Assembly: GCA_003693705.1 (NCBI GenBank)
Contig: RBZT01000478.1
Span: forward strand, 1 to 48,632
Length of the DNA stretch: 48,632 bases
Origin: Polymyxa betae
Taxonomy: Eukaryota; Endomyxa; Phytomyxea; Plasmodiophorida; Plasmodiophoridae
Reading direction: 5' to 3'
Within the stretch, counting starts at the first letter, position 1. Every line of letters starts with the position of its first letter. Shown in pieces: positions 19,860 through 30,707 of the stretch. The position numbers were made by a program, and so were the translations under genes. The notes beneath the pieces were generated by a model. The model ran no database searches. It had not been told where the DNA came from and was given only the letters and a program-made list of their open reading frames with translations.

Positions 19860-22197
19860 CTAAAACCCTAGGTCGGGCAGATCGATCCGAATTCGCACCG
19901 TTCGTTTGTTGTTGACGACAGGTTCTGGCTGGTCGAGGCAATCGGCGAGGTTTCGAACGCCGAACATCGACGTCGTCTTCGAGATGGTCAGAAGCTGATT
20001 CAGATCGGGCGACGTTCGCTTCAGGAACGGCTCGCTGGCGCTCGGACGCAACGCCGGCGGGCGGCGGCGGCGTTGCCCTTCCGGACATTCCAATTTCGTG
20101 CATTTTATGGCGTTGGGGAGATCGATCGGCGGCAGCTCGACGCCGGGCGGCGTCGAGCGGAACGACGGCGCGATCGCCAGGCGTAATCGCGTCCTGGGCT
20201 TGGCGACGATCGGCGCCCACAGGCGCCACGACGCCGCTCCCGCGCTTGATAACGCCCCGAGAAACGCGCCTTCGGTCGAATAGAACTCGATCACATGCCG
20301 CGAGAGCGCCGCGACCACCACCTGGTCGTGCTGGACCACGGCCGTCAGTTGACGGACGGGCGCCGTGCGCAGTGCGATTCGGCCAAGGCGACGATAGGGC
20401 GGCGCCAGCTGGACTGCGTCGATCGTGCCGGTGACGGCGACGAATGCGGTCGCGATCGTCGCCGAATACGCGATAGCTGCCGCCTTCACGAGCTTGCCGT
20501 TCGAGAGCGACTCGGTCGCGAACCTTGGCGGCGCCGTCTGGCCGCCGAGCGACCAGACGCCGACCACGCCGATGGCGTCGACGCTGACGAGGACGTCGAG
20601 ATCCGCGACGATCTCGGCGGCGACGATCGCGTGGCCTTGAGGCAGGGCAAAGTCCGCCCGGCGCTCGGCGCCGTCCAGGACGGCGCCGTGGCCGCCGGCC
20701 GACACCATCACGGCCCGCATCCGGTCGGCGACGATGGCGGCGGAGAATGCCGCGATCGGCATCGACAGCGCAAAGCGCTGCCTGCGGACGCCGTCACGGC
20801 CGAGCGCGTGCTCCAGGACGCACAGCGACAGACGCCCCAGCGACATCGAATACAGCAGGTCGCGATCCAGTACGACGCGCAGGGCGCGGACCGCGGCGTG
20901 GTGATGCTGGCCCGGGAGCCGATGCAGGAGACGGCCGTGATCGATATCGATCAGGTAGACGAAGCCGAGGTCGTCGCCGACGAAGGCGCTGGATGGGGTC
21001 AGGAGCGCGGCGGCTGTGATGTTGCTGGCGCAGAGATCCGGAGAGCGTGATACGAGCTGCCCCTGCAGGACGCTCCAGACGACGAGGCGTCGACCAAGGC
21101 CCAGCACGATCCGATCCGATTCCACGCAGAAGAGGGCGGCGCCGATCGGCGGCGACGGAAGCGTGCTGGGGCGCCAGTCGCGATCACTGTCGCACGACGG
21201 CGTGTAGACCGGCGCCGTCGTACTGGCCCCGATGGCGATCAGGCGATCGCCGAGGCTGGCGATCTTCCCGTCCGAGACCGGCGTCAGCATCGACTGGACG
21301 ACGGCGAACCTGCGGCAGTCCCAGATCTTGAGAATCCTGTCGCCGGCGGCAGGTGAGCAAAACCCTAGGAACCCTAGAACCCTAAAACCCTTACCCCTCT
21401 CGATCCAGGCTGGCCAGATAATAAGGGGGCGTCCGCCCCGGGAATCGGCACGAGACGATCGGGGCGGCGTGCGCCGCATCGATCGCCTTCACTGCGGCGC
21501 TGCCATCCGACGTCCACAACGACAGGCGCCCATCGTCGTCGCCGCACGCCACGATCCTCGATCGGGGCCAGTACGCCACGCTTCGGGCCGCTTTCGTGAT
21601 CATCGCCGTCTGCGCGAACCGCTCCACGTCCCAGATGCGAACGGTGCCGTCGGACGCCGCGCTCGCCACCGCCGCCGTCGTCGTACCCGCCCCGCCGCCC
21701 AGGGCAATCAGTTCGTGCAGGCGACGGCCTCCGTGCCCATCGTACTGGCCCAGGCGTGGCTGTTTCTGCTGGAGGGCGTAGACGGCGATCCGACCCGAGG
21801 CCGAGCCGGCGATCAAACGCGTCCGGATCGTGCAGAGGCAGGTCGTGAGCGACGGCGTCCGAATGTGGCGGACCTGTCGCAGCGGACCAGTACAGCGGCT
21901 GTCGAAGGCGTCGCGCCAGGTCTGGATGCCGGCCGCGGAGGCGGTTACCAGGTCGCCCAGGTCGTCGAGGTCGGTGGTCGCGAGCGCCGTGATTTGTTTC
22001 GCGCTGATCGCGGACGCCTTCGTCATTATGGAGCGCGCGTTGTAAAGGCGCACGACGGATGGTTTGCTGTCGTAGACGAGGAGGGCGTCGGCGGCGGCGT
22101 TCGTCAGCGCCAGCTTAGTCGATGGAGCGCTGCCCAGAGAGCCGACCTGTAACGACGTCGTGGAACGATACGGCTGCTCGAGGGTGCCATTCGCCAT
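19860..22197 (-). CDS. WD40-repeat protein, function not assigned
   Basis: Two exons: 22197-21395 and 21336-19860. The 58-nt intron is built largely of telomere-like TTTTAGGGTTCTAGGG repeats; joining gives 759 residues. Several WD40 blades are visible: VASAASDGTVRIWDVERF, SVAYWPRSRIVACGDDDGRLSLW, ILKIWDCRRF right after the junction, then LGRRLVVWSVLQGQ and LVSVDAIGVVGVWSLGG. This suggests two propellers. The C-terminus has a basic RRRRPP stretch and ends RTVRIRIDLPDLGF. I cannot match it to a named family; a nucleolar UTP-type or scaffold WD protein is possible. Very GC-rich, which creates long false frames on the other strand. Its last codons overlap a telobox. Confidence 0.85.
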
Positions 22198-22493
22198 GAT
22201 CGCATTCAGTGCGATGCTCGGCTGATCGGTTCAGCGACCTCTCACGAGGTTCATGATCATCTCGGCGAGTTTCCGGGATATTTTCCGGTATTCACTGGAT
22301 GATGAGATAGATTCCCGAGAAGATATTTCTGATCTGAATCTGGAACAGCCGAACCACGAAAGTTTTCAATAAAAAAAAGTTTCTTGTCCTTGAAATCCGT
22401 CATTATCGTATTCAATAGAACATGGTTTCAAGGGCGCCTGCAATTCTCGGAGAACTTTTTGTCGATATTTTGAATGGCTCTATTGATCGTAAA

Positions 22494-23544
22494 CTAATCG
22501 TGAATGCCGCATTTCGTATTCGCAGGAACTGACGTCTCAGTCTTGCCCGGTTTCGGGAGATTCAGCTCGGCCATGATCTTGACGAACTCGTCGCGCGTCT
22601 TGGTCAGGCGCCGATTGTGCCGTTTCTCCTCGCCGATCGACGACGCCGTCAACCCTTTGTAATCGTGCGCCGGATACACCAACGTCTCGTCCGGCAGCGT
22701 GAACAGCTTCGCGTGAACGTTTTCATACAGCTTGACGCTATCGCCATCTGATCAAACCCTAAGCTGAACACTCGTCGAAACCCGTCGCTCCAGCAACCTT
22801 GAAAATCGGTACGACCGCATCCGCGAATCAGGAGAGTGTCTCCCGTAAACACCATCTTGGGCGTACTGGGATCCGCTCCTCGCAGCACGAAGCTCAAATC
22901 GCCGTTCGTATGGCCCGGCGTCTCGAAACATTCCAGATAGAATCTGTCGCGAGAATCAGCAGGACGATTTTCGATCGAGCAGAGCGACCGACTTGCCGAA
23001 TTCGATGCGATCGCGCTCGTTCAGCAAGACGTCGGCTTGAGCGCCGGCTTTCGACGAGATCATGCTCTTGACATTCGGCAGCCTTCGCTTGATCAATCCA
23101 GTTCCTGTAATATGATCTAACAAAATAATTAATCAATGAAAATAAATGTAAAAGAAAATTTAATCTTTATTCGTTTAAACTATATTTAAAAAAAAAACAA
23201 AAGCAACTGTTAAGTTTGTTATTGAAGGATTAATTAATTCCTGTAATATTTATAAATAAAGTAAAAAAATATTATTAATGATGATAAATGTTCAATAATC
23301 TCTTACCTGCATGCATATGGGTGTTAACGCCATAGATCAGATTTAGGCCCAATTCGTCGATCAGGCCCAGATCGCGATCGACGCAGACATCGACGGGATC
23401 GATCAGGATGGCGTGGCGCGTGTCGCGATCGGCCAGCAGGTAGGTGTAGGTCGACGTCTCCTTCTCGAACAGCTGCCGGAACAGGACGGCCATCGCACCC
23501 TTTGTTGTGGATGAATTCCATCTGAGCGCTCGAACAGGCGTCAT
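22494..23544 (-). CDS. ETHE1: Persulfide dioxygenase, ETHE1-type (mitochondrial sulfide oxidation)
   Basis: Non-heme iron metallo-beta-lactamase-fold enzyme oxidising glutathione persulfide in mitochondria. Four exons: 23544-23307, 23116-22993, 22943-22798 and 22747-22494. Introns are 190 (AT-rich, unusually long here), 49 and 50 nt. The product is 253 residues against 254 in human ETHE1. Metal and family motifs: THMHADHITGTG (THxHxDH across intron 1), [50 protein letters not shown], and the C-terminal [14 protein letters not shown]. The N-terminus ([16 protein letters not shown]) is Arg/Ser/Thr-rich without acids, fitting a mitochondrial presequence; a shorter start at 23493 is possible. Intron 3 contains a GCTTAGGGTTTG telobox-like motif near the acceptor. 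Complete. Confidence 0.95.
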
Positions 23545-23598
23545 ATAGCGTCGGATCGGTCACACGACTGCAACAAATTTCATTCGATGAGAACGCTC

Positions 23599-24257
23599 AG
23601 ATTCGCAGCGATGTTGTTCAGAGCAGGTTGGAGAATAGTAACCCTAACTGGAATTTCTGTATTCCGGCGACAGCGACGCTTCAGAGAACGAAATATGCGG
23701 GACAGTTGGGCTCGGTCTTTCATCATCAGAGAAGCAATCGCAAACGAAGTGAAACCTCACCGCCCTAATCCCCGGGTTGGTGCGTGAGAGTGTTTAATTG
23801 GATTATTGTTAAATATTCCTCTGCTTCATTTTATATGATTTAAATGACTTATCAATTTTTAAGTCGTTGCGTTTTATTTGAATTCTAGGTTGAAAATGAA
23901 TTTCGATTTTTTTATAATTAGGGTTTTGCTCGTTCTTCTGTTGCCATTCTTTTTTATATTGTCTGCGCTTCACTCTCTGGGTTTCGTTATAGAATTTCTT
24001 CTGCTCTTATCTTGGTCGTGAAGTTTTCTGTGTTTGTTAAGGCTGTCTCGTCTCATTTCTTTATTACAGACTTCACAATTGATTCTTTCGGATTGGTATT
24101 TGCTCTGTCTGCTTTATTGGCGTACAAAATTATTTATTTGACACCTTATTGGTTAGGGTTAGGGTTATGGAAAATGACGGATTGGGATTTTTTACTCGGG
24201 AAAATAATCTACACCTCCATCTTTTTAGCTTAGATTCGCAGCGATGTTGTTCAGAGC
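23599..24257. mobile_element. 607-bp insert flanked by a perfect 26-bp direct repeat
   Basis: AGATTCGCAGCGATGTTGTT plus CAGAGC occurs at 23599-23624 and again at 24232-24257, with nothing similar beyond. The DNA between has CCCTAA-type telomere sequence near its left end (about 23638-23648) and GGTTAGGGTTAGGG near its right end (24151-24166). It also contains the decayed zinc-finger/AP2-like gene. This looks like an insertion with a long target duplication, or a deletion-duplication scar. The repeats are seen; the mobile nature is inferred. Confidence 0.6.
23795..24115 (-). pseudogene. Decayed zinc-finger/AP2-like gene, relative of 2213-2482
   Basis: On the minus strand a C2H2-like finger (CEVCNKEMRRDSLNKHRKLH) is followed, after a frame change, by a basic linker and KNEQNPNYKKIEIHF, RNDLKIDKSFKSY, then another frame change before AEEYL. 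The parallel gene at 2213-2482 reads KNEQNPNYKKITIH, KDLRIDKSFKTY, AEEYL. Same orientation relative to a nearby telomere-like tract. Two frame changes indicate decay, although an intron at the first cannot be excluded. Confidence 0.65.
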
Positions 24258-24260
24258 GAT
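24168..24260 (+). other. Short ORF next to telomere-like tract
   Basis: ATG follows the GGGTTAGGGTT tract directly and opens a frame of about 31 codons (MENDGLGFFTRENNLHLHLF at the start). It mirrors the position of the small ORF at 2680 beside the first telomere-like tract. Low coding evidence on its own; listed for the shared layout. Confidence 0.2.
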
Positions 24261-24732
24261 GAATTTTCCAACAATCAGCTGATTTCAGGGGTTCTTTTTG
24301 ATTCGCTTTGAGAATTTAGCTTAAGGTGAAACTTTCCGATGACGGATTGAAGCCGCATTCTAAGAAGAACGTCTTAGAGCGATAGCTCTACCGGTAATCT
24401 GACATCGTGAAGCTTTTACCTTCATTATCCAAAACAGCAGCAGAAGAGAACCCAAACTAGATCCGGAAAAAATTCTGTTCGAATAGAAACCGTCACTGTC
24501 TTTTCCTGCCGTCTTTCAGTTTGGACAAAAACCTGTCTGACTTCATCGTTGGCAATCAATCATACTTACAACACAGAATAGGAAAATAATCGGAAAAAAT
24601 GAAAGTTTATCGGAAATAAAATATAATATTTAAAGTTTATTTGGAATTAAAAAAATATTAACAAAGTTTTTTGATGGCGGAGTCCGTGGCTGACCTGAAG
24701 AAAACCGACTGCTTGAAAGTTGGGATTTTGAA
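24258..24732. other. Intergenic region before SURF2
   Basis: No gene or clear repeat recognised; becomes very AT-rich from 24600, probably the SURF2 promoter. Confidence 0.5.
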
Positions 24733-25426
24733 ATGATGGAACCGAATTCTGTCGAGGAATTTGTGAAGCAGTATGCGTCTGAAGTCATACTGACCGAGAA
24801 CGCCAAGGTGAAGTTCACGATCACTGGCCATGAAGTCGCTTCGAACATCGAGGCTCTGCAAGCGTATCGTCAGAGCCGATCCTACACCAGAGCTCTGGCG
24901 AAGAAATTCAAAGGCTCGACCGATTTCGATTTTGGCGAATTCGCGCCCCATATTCGCCCTGTACGTTTGTCATCTTCTCATCGTATTTGCATAGACTGAA
25001 TTCTTCCAGGATAAGGAGGATCCGAATAAGGTTTTTTGCAAACTTACGAAGATCACGTTGAACAAAGATGTTGGAGAAGTTCGGAAGCATGTGAAGGGGC
25101 GACGATTCCAGCACCGTCTGCACGACTATAAGCTTCGAAAGGCGTCGAAGGGCACCTCTGACGAGTTCGATTATGCGTCGATGGAGGACGAGAGCGGCGA
25201 CGACAACGATCATGGCGGCAGCAGCCAACCTGATATGGAAGAGGGAGATGCCTTCGAAATCGTTCCAGTTCAGATGTCATCCGCTGAAGAGTCCGAAGCC
25301 GAGGGTGATGCGACTGGCGTCGATGAAGCCGAGGAAGTCGCCGCTCCTCCTACCAAGGCCAAACGCCCATCTCCAATGCCAACGGAGAAGTCCAAGTCGA
25401 AGCGAAGAAAGACGAGGGCGAACTAA
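24733..25426 (+). CDS. SURF2: Surfeit locus protein 2 (SURF2)
   Basis: Two exons, 24733-24960 and 25010-25426, separated by a 49-nt intron, give 214 residues. The conserved SURF2 domain occupies residues about 25-130: VKFTITGHEV, YRQSRSYTRAL, FDFGEFAPHIRP at the splice junction, NKVFCKLTKITLNKD, and HVKGRRFQHRLHDYK. An acidic linker and a basic, likely nuclear-localising tail (KSKSKRRKTRAN) follow. SURF2 is a poorly characterised nucleolar/nuclear protein reported in ribosome-related complexes. Start: ATGATG at 24733; an out-of-frame upstream ATG at 24673 ends just before it and may act as a short upstream ORF. Convergent with RTF2, 59 bp apart. Confidence 0.9.
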
Positions 25427-25485
25427 TCGCTGATTCTGTGATCATAATATAGAATAATTTATCGGGTTCGGGTATAAATAGGTTT

Positions 25486-26223
25486 TCAGACATTGCCAAA
25501 GAGCGAATTCGTGATTTTCGGCTCGATTTTGTGACTAGTGAATATCGAAGCACAGGCATCCGAAATCGGGAGCATTTCCGTTGCTTTTTTAACGCCATTG
25601 GTGGTCTTGTCGGAATGGCTCTTGTGCTCCCTCTTTTTCTTCTTCGACGGTTTGCCATTCGGTACGGGAAGCTTCGCTCGAAGCTTCTCTTGTTCTTCCG
25701 GGCTGGGGTTCACAATAACGAAATTGTCTTCGATGGCTTGCTCTGAATCAATCGAAGCGCGAAGCTGAGCATGACAAGAAAGACAAGTCGCTGACGGGAT
25801 TTCTTTCAAAGCTCTTTCAGATAACACGCAACCGCATTCGGTCGAAATGAAAAACCTGTACTTGCCATTACCCGGAAGCATCGTGATAGGGCAGCAGAAG
25901 ACGAGCTTATCAGCTGTTTTCTCGGATGGATTGTCATCAGGAGCAGGCGTGAATTTCAAATCTTGAACGTCTTTCAGCGATTTGATATGTAAGAACTTGT
26001 CAACATGATTCTTGCTGATCAGATATTGTATCAAGGCGTCCTTGTTGTAGAGCATACCGAGACGGCAGGCGACGATCGGGGCCTGCAGGCGATTCTGACT
26101 AATGGCGCAGATAAACCAACGCGCTGCAGACGTCTCGGCAACGACATTGTCATCGGCCTTGGTAGATTTGCGCTTCTTAACGAGATCGCGGCGGCCGGGA
26201 ATCGAGCCTCCATCACAACCCAT
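25486..26223 (-). CDS. RTF2: Replication termination factor 2 (RTF2 family)
   Basis: Intronless, 245 residues. The start MGCDGGSIPGRRDLV is the hallmark RTF2 N-terminus. Then come the RING-like parts ARWFICAISQNRLQAPIVAC, LGMLYNKDALIQYL and FCCPITMLPGNGKYRFFIST, ECGCVLSERALKEI and CLSCHAQL, with Cys pairs of a variant C2HC2 zinc fold. A Lys-rich KKKKREHKSHS stretch follows. RTF2 acts at stalled replication forks and in splicing. The frame is complete with a good ATG start. It shares a 3' intergenic gap with SURF2. Confidence 0.94.
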   Translation of the reverse strand: MGCDGGSIPGRRDLVKKRKSTKADDNVVAETSAARWFICAISQNRLQAPIVACRLGMLYNKDALIQYLISKNHVDKFLHIKSLKDVQDLKFTPAPDDNPSEKTADKLVFCCPITMLPGNGKYRFFISTECGCVLSERALKEIPSATCLSCHAQLRASIDSEQAIEDNFVIVNPSPEEQEKLRAKLPVPNGKPSKKKKREHKSHSDKTTNGVKKATEMLPISDACASIFTSHKIEPKITNSLFGNV

Positions 26224-26379
26224 GATGTAAAGTTCGAGACAGTGATAAGAACTGTGGATTTAGACCAGCGCATATTTTGATGAACTTTTTTACGGACTTA
26301 TATATTTGATTTTGCCTTTAGTCAGTCCCGCCATCAGCCGATCTCATTTTATCGGGTGCGTCTGTGATTAGATACGTTT

Positions 26380-26825
26380 GTGATTAGATACTCTCAATTG
26401 CTGCAAGCTTATCGCCAGTATACGGCTTCGACGAATTGCAAAGGAATGTCGGATTCTGAGCAGCTCGCGATGGACTGGTCGACAGTACTCGTGCCTCAAC
26501 GTAGAGCGAGCCGCATTGCTACTAGTCTAAATAAGCAGGGGGTAGAAAGCTTCTCTCGACGGCCTCGTAGCTCGGCTGGCAAACGCGCTGATCCTGGTCA
26601 AACTAAAAAAGCGGTTAAATCTAAAACAGGTAAAAATTCTATCATTTCGCTTAATTTAGAGTCTAACAGCGAGCTACAGTCGTGAAACAAGAAATCCAGC
26701 CGATCCAGTCTGGTGGCATTCCTGAATCAGACGGAATTATATTTGATGAACCTAGCGTTGATACTGTCACCATTTTCTCTTTTTCTGAATTTGCTGGCCG
26801 AATTGGAGCTCCTTTTCTTCGGTAG
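26380..26825 (+). CDS. Small hypothetical protein, two exons
   Basis: Exons 26380-26629 and 26680-26825 join across a 50-nt GT-AG intron in the size class of the other genes, giving 131 residues. The protein is basic in the middle (RRPRSSAGKR, KKAVKSKTG) and ends with an acidic/hydrophobic tail (GIIFDEPSVDTVTIFSFSEF). No domain recognised. Its stop lies 13 bp from the stop of the convergent pyruvate dehydrogenase kinase gene. The clean intron and frame support a real gene. Confidence 0.6.
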
Positions 26826-26838
26826 CTTTGATCTTTGC

Positions 26839-28535
26839 TTATTTCGGGACGGCACTTGCTGTAGCACTGGAAAGCTTGGTAAGGTATAGATAAGCGTCTA
26901 GGCCATAACCGTCCATTGGTATTAAAACCTGCGTTCTCAGTATGCCATTTTCAATGAGTATGATCCACCAGATTACTTACTAGATCTATATGCAAAGTTA
27001 CATTTTGCGGTGGAATAAAGACTCAAGAATGTACCTCCTTTAAATGCTCTTGCATGCAGCCTTGAAATTGGAAGCCCATATCCTTTACTGGAGTGTAAGC
27101 GTTAATACAAAACATTGTTAACGAGCATACCGAATCCTGCCATTGGAGCGCCGACTGGTAAAACATAAGGTGGATCAAAAACGGTTCTGCGATTTCTTAC
27201 TTAATCCACCAATTGATGCATTTTTATCCGAATCGATTGGATTTTTGGGTGTTGGAGCGGTTGTATATGAGTATGTCCATACTAGATCAATGTCTTTTCA
27301 TTTTCAATGAGTTTCTTCGATTCAAAGATTTCACAAAATTAACCTTTTCGACGAATGCCACCGCCACAATCTGTTACTGTTAAAATGTTACAATACTGTC
27401 ATTTGAACAATGCAAATTCGAACCTTTCATGACGATATCGTCTTCTCCGTCTGCAATAACTAAAACAGCTTTTAATATCACTCTCGATAAGATTTCATCT
27501 TTACCGATTTCAATAGGAGGCAGCTCGCCGTTCGATTTGCCATGTTTTTCAACGACAGCTCGCATAGAGTTCTTCAGCAGCCTTTACGAACTTTTAAGCC
27601 AAATATATCAGCCATATATGGTTGCATTACTCAAAGAGAATGTAATGAATATGGTCAGGAATATATGGAAAGGCGAGCTTCACATGGCCCTTGACCTCAA
27701 CTAATTTAGCCAAATCATTCATCTTGGTGAGAAGTAGCAGAAATGCTTAATTGGTCACCTTCTGGGACCATTCCTAGAGTTCTTTCACAAAGCTCTGATG
27801 AATCGGATATTGCATCTTTCCACAAAAAATCAGTCGAAAATTTCCGCCAACAAATGTTCGCTACCTGCAAGCACTTTGGCAGGGGAACACTCCTCTTGGA
27901 TGACGCCAACCCAGCCAGGTTTGCTCTCATGCAAAGCAATATGATGTGCTGAAAATCCAAGCGTCAACCAACTACAGGCGTTATGTATTGCTCTTACCAA
28001 TAAGGATTCGGATACCAATTCGTGAGAAGTAGAATCGATCTAGGAAATCCTGAAGAAATGGACACTCATCGATGAACGTATAGCCTGAAGCTTGATTGAA
28101 AGATAATGCTTTGAGTTCTTTAATGCCCATTGCCATTAAAGGGACAACGTCTCTGTGGCGTTGAAGCATGCCATGAATAACCTCCTTAAATTCTAGCTCT
28201 CCCTGCGCCGTATTTGGTTTCGGCGAATTGTTTAGCAGTTTGAAAGAATCGACATATAGGTTATGAACTTTCTTTACACTTGGCATCGCCGACAGCCCGT
28301 ATGGGAGATTTTCAAGCTCGAGAACTCGCTTGGCTAGCCGAATCGGTAACTCCTCACGAAGAAAAAGGGCGCTCTGGATCAAAGCAGCAGACGATGATTT
28401 AACACGCCCGATATCAAACATGGTACGAAGAGTGACGTCAGTCTGATTCTTCATGGAGACGTCTCGAATCTCTTTCACAGTAAACAGCGACATGAACCGT
28501 CGCTGGGCGCAACGACAAGCGACTGACATGACCAT
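26839..28535 (-). CDS. PDK: Mitochondrial pyruvate dehydrogenase kinase family (PDK)
   Basis: GHKL-type protein kinase that inactivates a mitochondrial alpha-ketoacid dehydrogenase complex. Exon 1 (28535-27998) carries the helical N-terminal domain: IRLAKRVLELENLPYGLS, PSVKKVHNLYVDSF, RHRDVVPLMAMGI. Later exons (27948-27865, 27815-27759, then about 27703 down to 26839) carry HHIALHESKPGWVGVI, the N-box YILFELLKNSMRAVVEKH, G1 TDCGGGIRRK, APMAGFGYGLPISRLHAR (G2) and a terminal LIPMDGYGLDAYLYLTKL. Introns are mostly 44-58 nt; about ten exons in all. The N-terminus MVMSVACRCAQRRF suits a mitochondrial presequence. The set of motifs is closer to PDK than to branched-chain kinase, but the substrate is not proven. 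Confidence 0.9.
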
Positions 28536-28898
28536 GGCAGAAATAGACTAGAAACGTTCACGACTCTATGACTGTGATGGGAACGTCTAGAACTCGGGTC
28601 ACTTTCCGGAACCGCCCAATAAACCTTTCAAGCAGAAGTTTGCTGTATTGCCTGTCACCGTTGCAAATCTATGGCATGGTTTTGGTGGAGAGCAGCCTTC
28701 AGATGGGTAACGACGACTATGATCTAAATGCCCTTGTAGTAGCTACGTAGAAACATTCAAAGAAAGAGGCCCCTCTGATCTTCACTTCAATATAAAAACA
28801 TTGACAACAACATGTGAGGTTTAGCCAGACCGGGTGATCCTTTCGTAGTCTTTGCTGGCCATCTATTCGCAATGATTAGCCAGGAAGTGAGGCGAATG
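28536..28898. other. Intergenic, PDK promoter side
   Basis: No gene or RNA recognised. Confidence 0.5.
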
Positions 28899-29821
28899 TC
28901 AGAAGATTACGTGAGTGAAGGTCACCAGAACATGACGGACGCATCGAGTCGATTGCTTTCGCGCTACCTCATCGCATTCGGAACGCTCGCGTTCGCTCAT
29001 CTTTTCGTATGCGAACAGATCGCATAGATGATTCACCAGACCCGCTGGAGTTATTTCTACGCTTTCGCCGTAATCTCTTAACCATCTATTGATTTCTGTT
29101 AGTACAGTCTGCTGCATAAAAAAGTAAATCATTGCTTTAAAACAATCCGCAAACAGTTATTAACAAAATACCTCTTACACTGCGGCAAATGCTTGACAGA
29201 ATAATTGAAGTTGCAGCTAAGGCAGAATTCAGAATATTGCTTTTTTTACCAAAGACTTACGCGGTTGGCTGCGAAACTCATAATCTGTTCAAATTCTTCA
29301 AATGCCAGGTCTGTGGCATCACCAAACGCAGTTTTTAAAGTTTGATATGAGTTCAAATCGGCGACAATCGGGCTGTCATCGCCGGGGTTGTCAAGAGGAT
29401 AGAACATAGAAAATGGATCGGGATTCTCCATTAGAAAGTTACGTGTTAGAAGTGCAAAATTTGTGCTGAACATGAGGATGTTGCTATGGCAATTCAGAGT
29501 CGAATCGGCGTTTCGAAATCAAATCCGCTTACAACATGGTTTGGTCAAACTGGTTCAATATTCGTCCAATCAACTACAGAACCTTCGATCAGAAAAACGA
29601 GTGTAAGGATCGAAACTTGATTTAACCGTAAACAACTTTTAGAAGACAGAAAGCCAAAGAAAATGAATTTATAAAGTGTCAAAGGGTGAACTAACAGCAA
29701 GATGCGGTGGTAGGCGCTCAAGAGGGTATCGCTCCAGAATCGAGACGCTGCCTGTGTGGACTTTTGACAGCAGCCTTGGCATCGCCTGGACGACCTCTTG
29801 CTCGGGCGACGGCGTCGTCAT
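28899..29821 (-). CDS. Hypothetical spliced gene
   Basis: Three coding blocks on one strand. The first is about 29821-29696 (MTTPSPEQEVVQAMPRLLSK at the start). The second runs from about 29490 to 29261, with NPDPFSMFYPLDNPGDDSPI and DATDLAFEEFEQIMSFAANR. The third is 29111-28899, starting QTVLTEINRWLRDYGESVEI. The last intron (29112-29260) joins in frame at AANR|QTVL; the first intron is not resolved. No family recognised. A start at 29869 is also possible. Confidence 0.5.
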
Positions 29822-29869
29822 TTCCGCTGAATGATCGAAATCGCAGTTAATTTGCGCCGCCTTGACCAC

Positions 29870-30707
29870 GAAATCAGCCTGGCGACTTCGAACAAGATCT
29901 ATGATTTGAGAATATATTCCAATTACTGTAAAGTTCGTATTGTTTTCAGAGCGATATGTTGTAGCTGCATCGCTTCGTTGCTGTACTGCTCAACAACTTG
30001 CTCAGAAGATTGCATGATCTCCTGAGATTTAACAGTTCCATCAAGGGCATTAGCTTGCTAAAACTTGCTCCAAACAGCTACTCGACATTATTACGAACTG
30101 GGCTTGCACCAACATGTGCTTTGACAGCAATCTCGCAGGTTCGGTCGTCAACCGTCGCAATGACGCGTTTTGATATGAATCCATATATAAAGCTATTCCA
30201 ACAAGCATTATAAACTATTATCACCAATCCCCAAGCTGATTGTACCCTTTGTCAATCCCAATTTATTTCCAGAAGGTCTACCTTGCAACGAAAACGTTAG
30301 TAAAAATAACCACAACAAGCGCTCATCGACTTAATATCATCAGTAAGCAATGCGAAAGGGCAATCAAGGAATACGGATCAATGGAACCGTTAAAAAAAAA
30401 GAGACATAACGGAGCCTTCAGCTGCTGATAGACAAACGATGATGCTGCGTCGTCGAGTAATCCTAAACAGTCATCGTTTGTATATGATCAGCTGAAAGCA
30501 TCACATCAACATAAACCGATGGCCGATTCATTCAAGATACCTCTCCGGGAGACCGTAACTTCGAGATTGCCGAACGAAGCATTCGGAGCGCGTAGGGCCC
30601 TACACTGAACAATCGACTCGAGCTTCATTGAGAGCACTCTCTTGAGCTTTCAGCGCCAGATAGGTAGATAGTGGTATGGACCATAGGTTTATGTTTCGGA
30701 CATTTAT
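29870..30707. other. Intergenic stretch
   Basis: I see no gene, RNA or repeat in it; only short chance frames. Confidence 0.45.

Noticed and set aside
20295-22152. Long plus-strand frames (251 and 306 residues) opposite the WD40 gene
   Set aside because: Arg/Asp-rich antisense artefacts of GC-rich coding DNA; the minus strand has WD40 blades and a fitting intron.
24012-24233. 73-residue plus-strand frame
   Set aside because: Opposite strand of the decayed zinc-finger/AP2-like gene, which matches 2213-2482.
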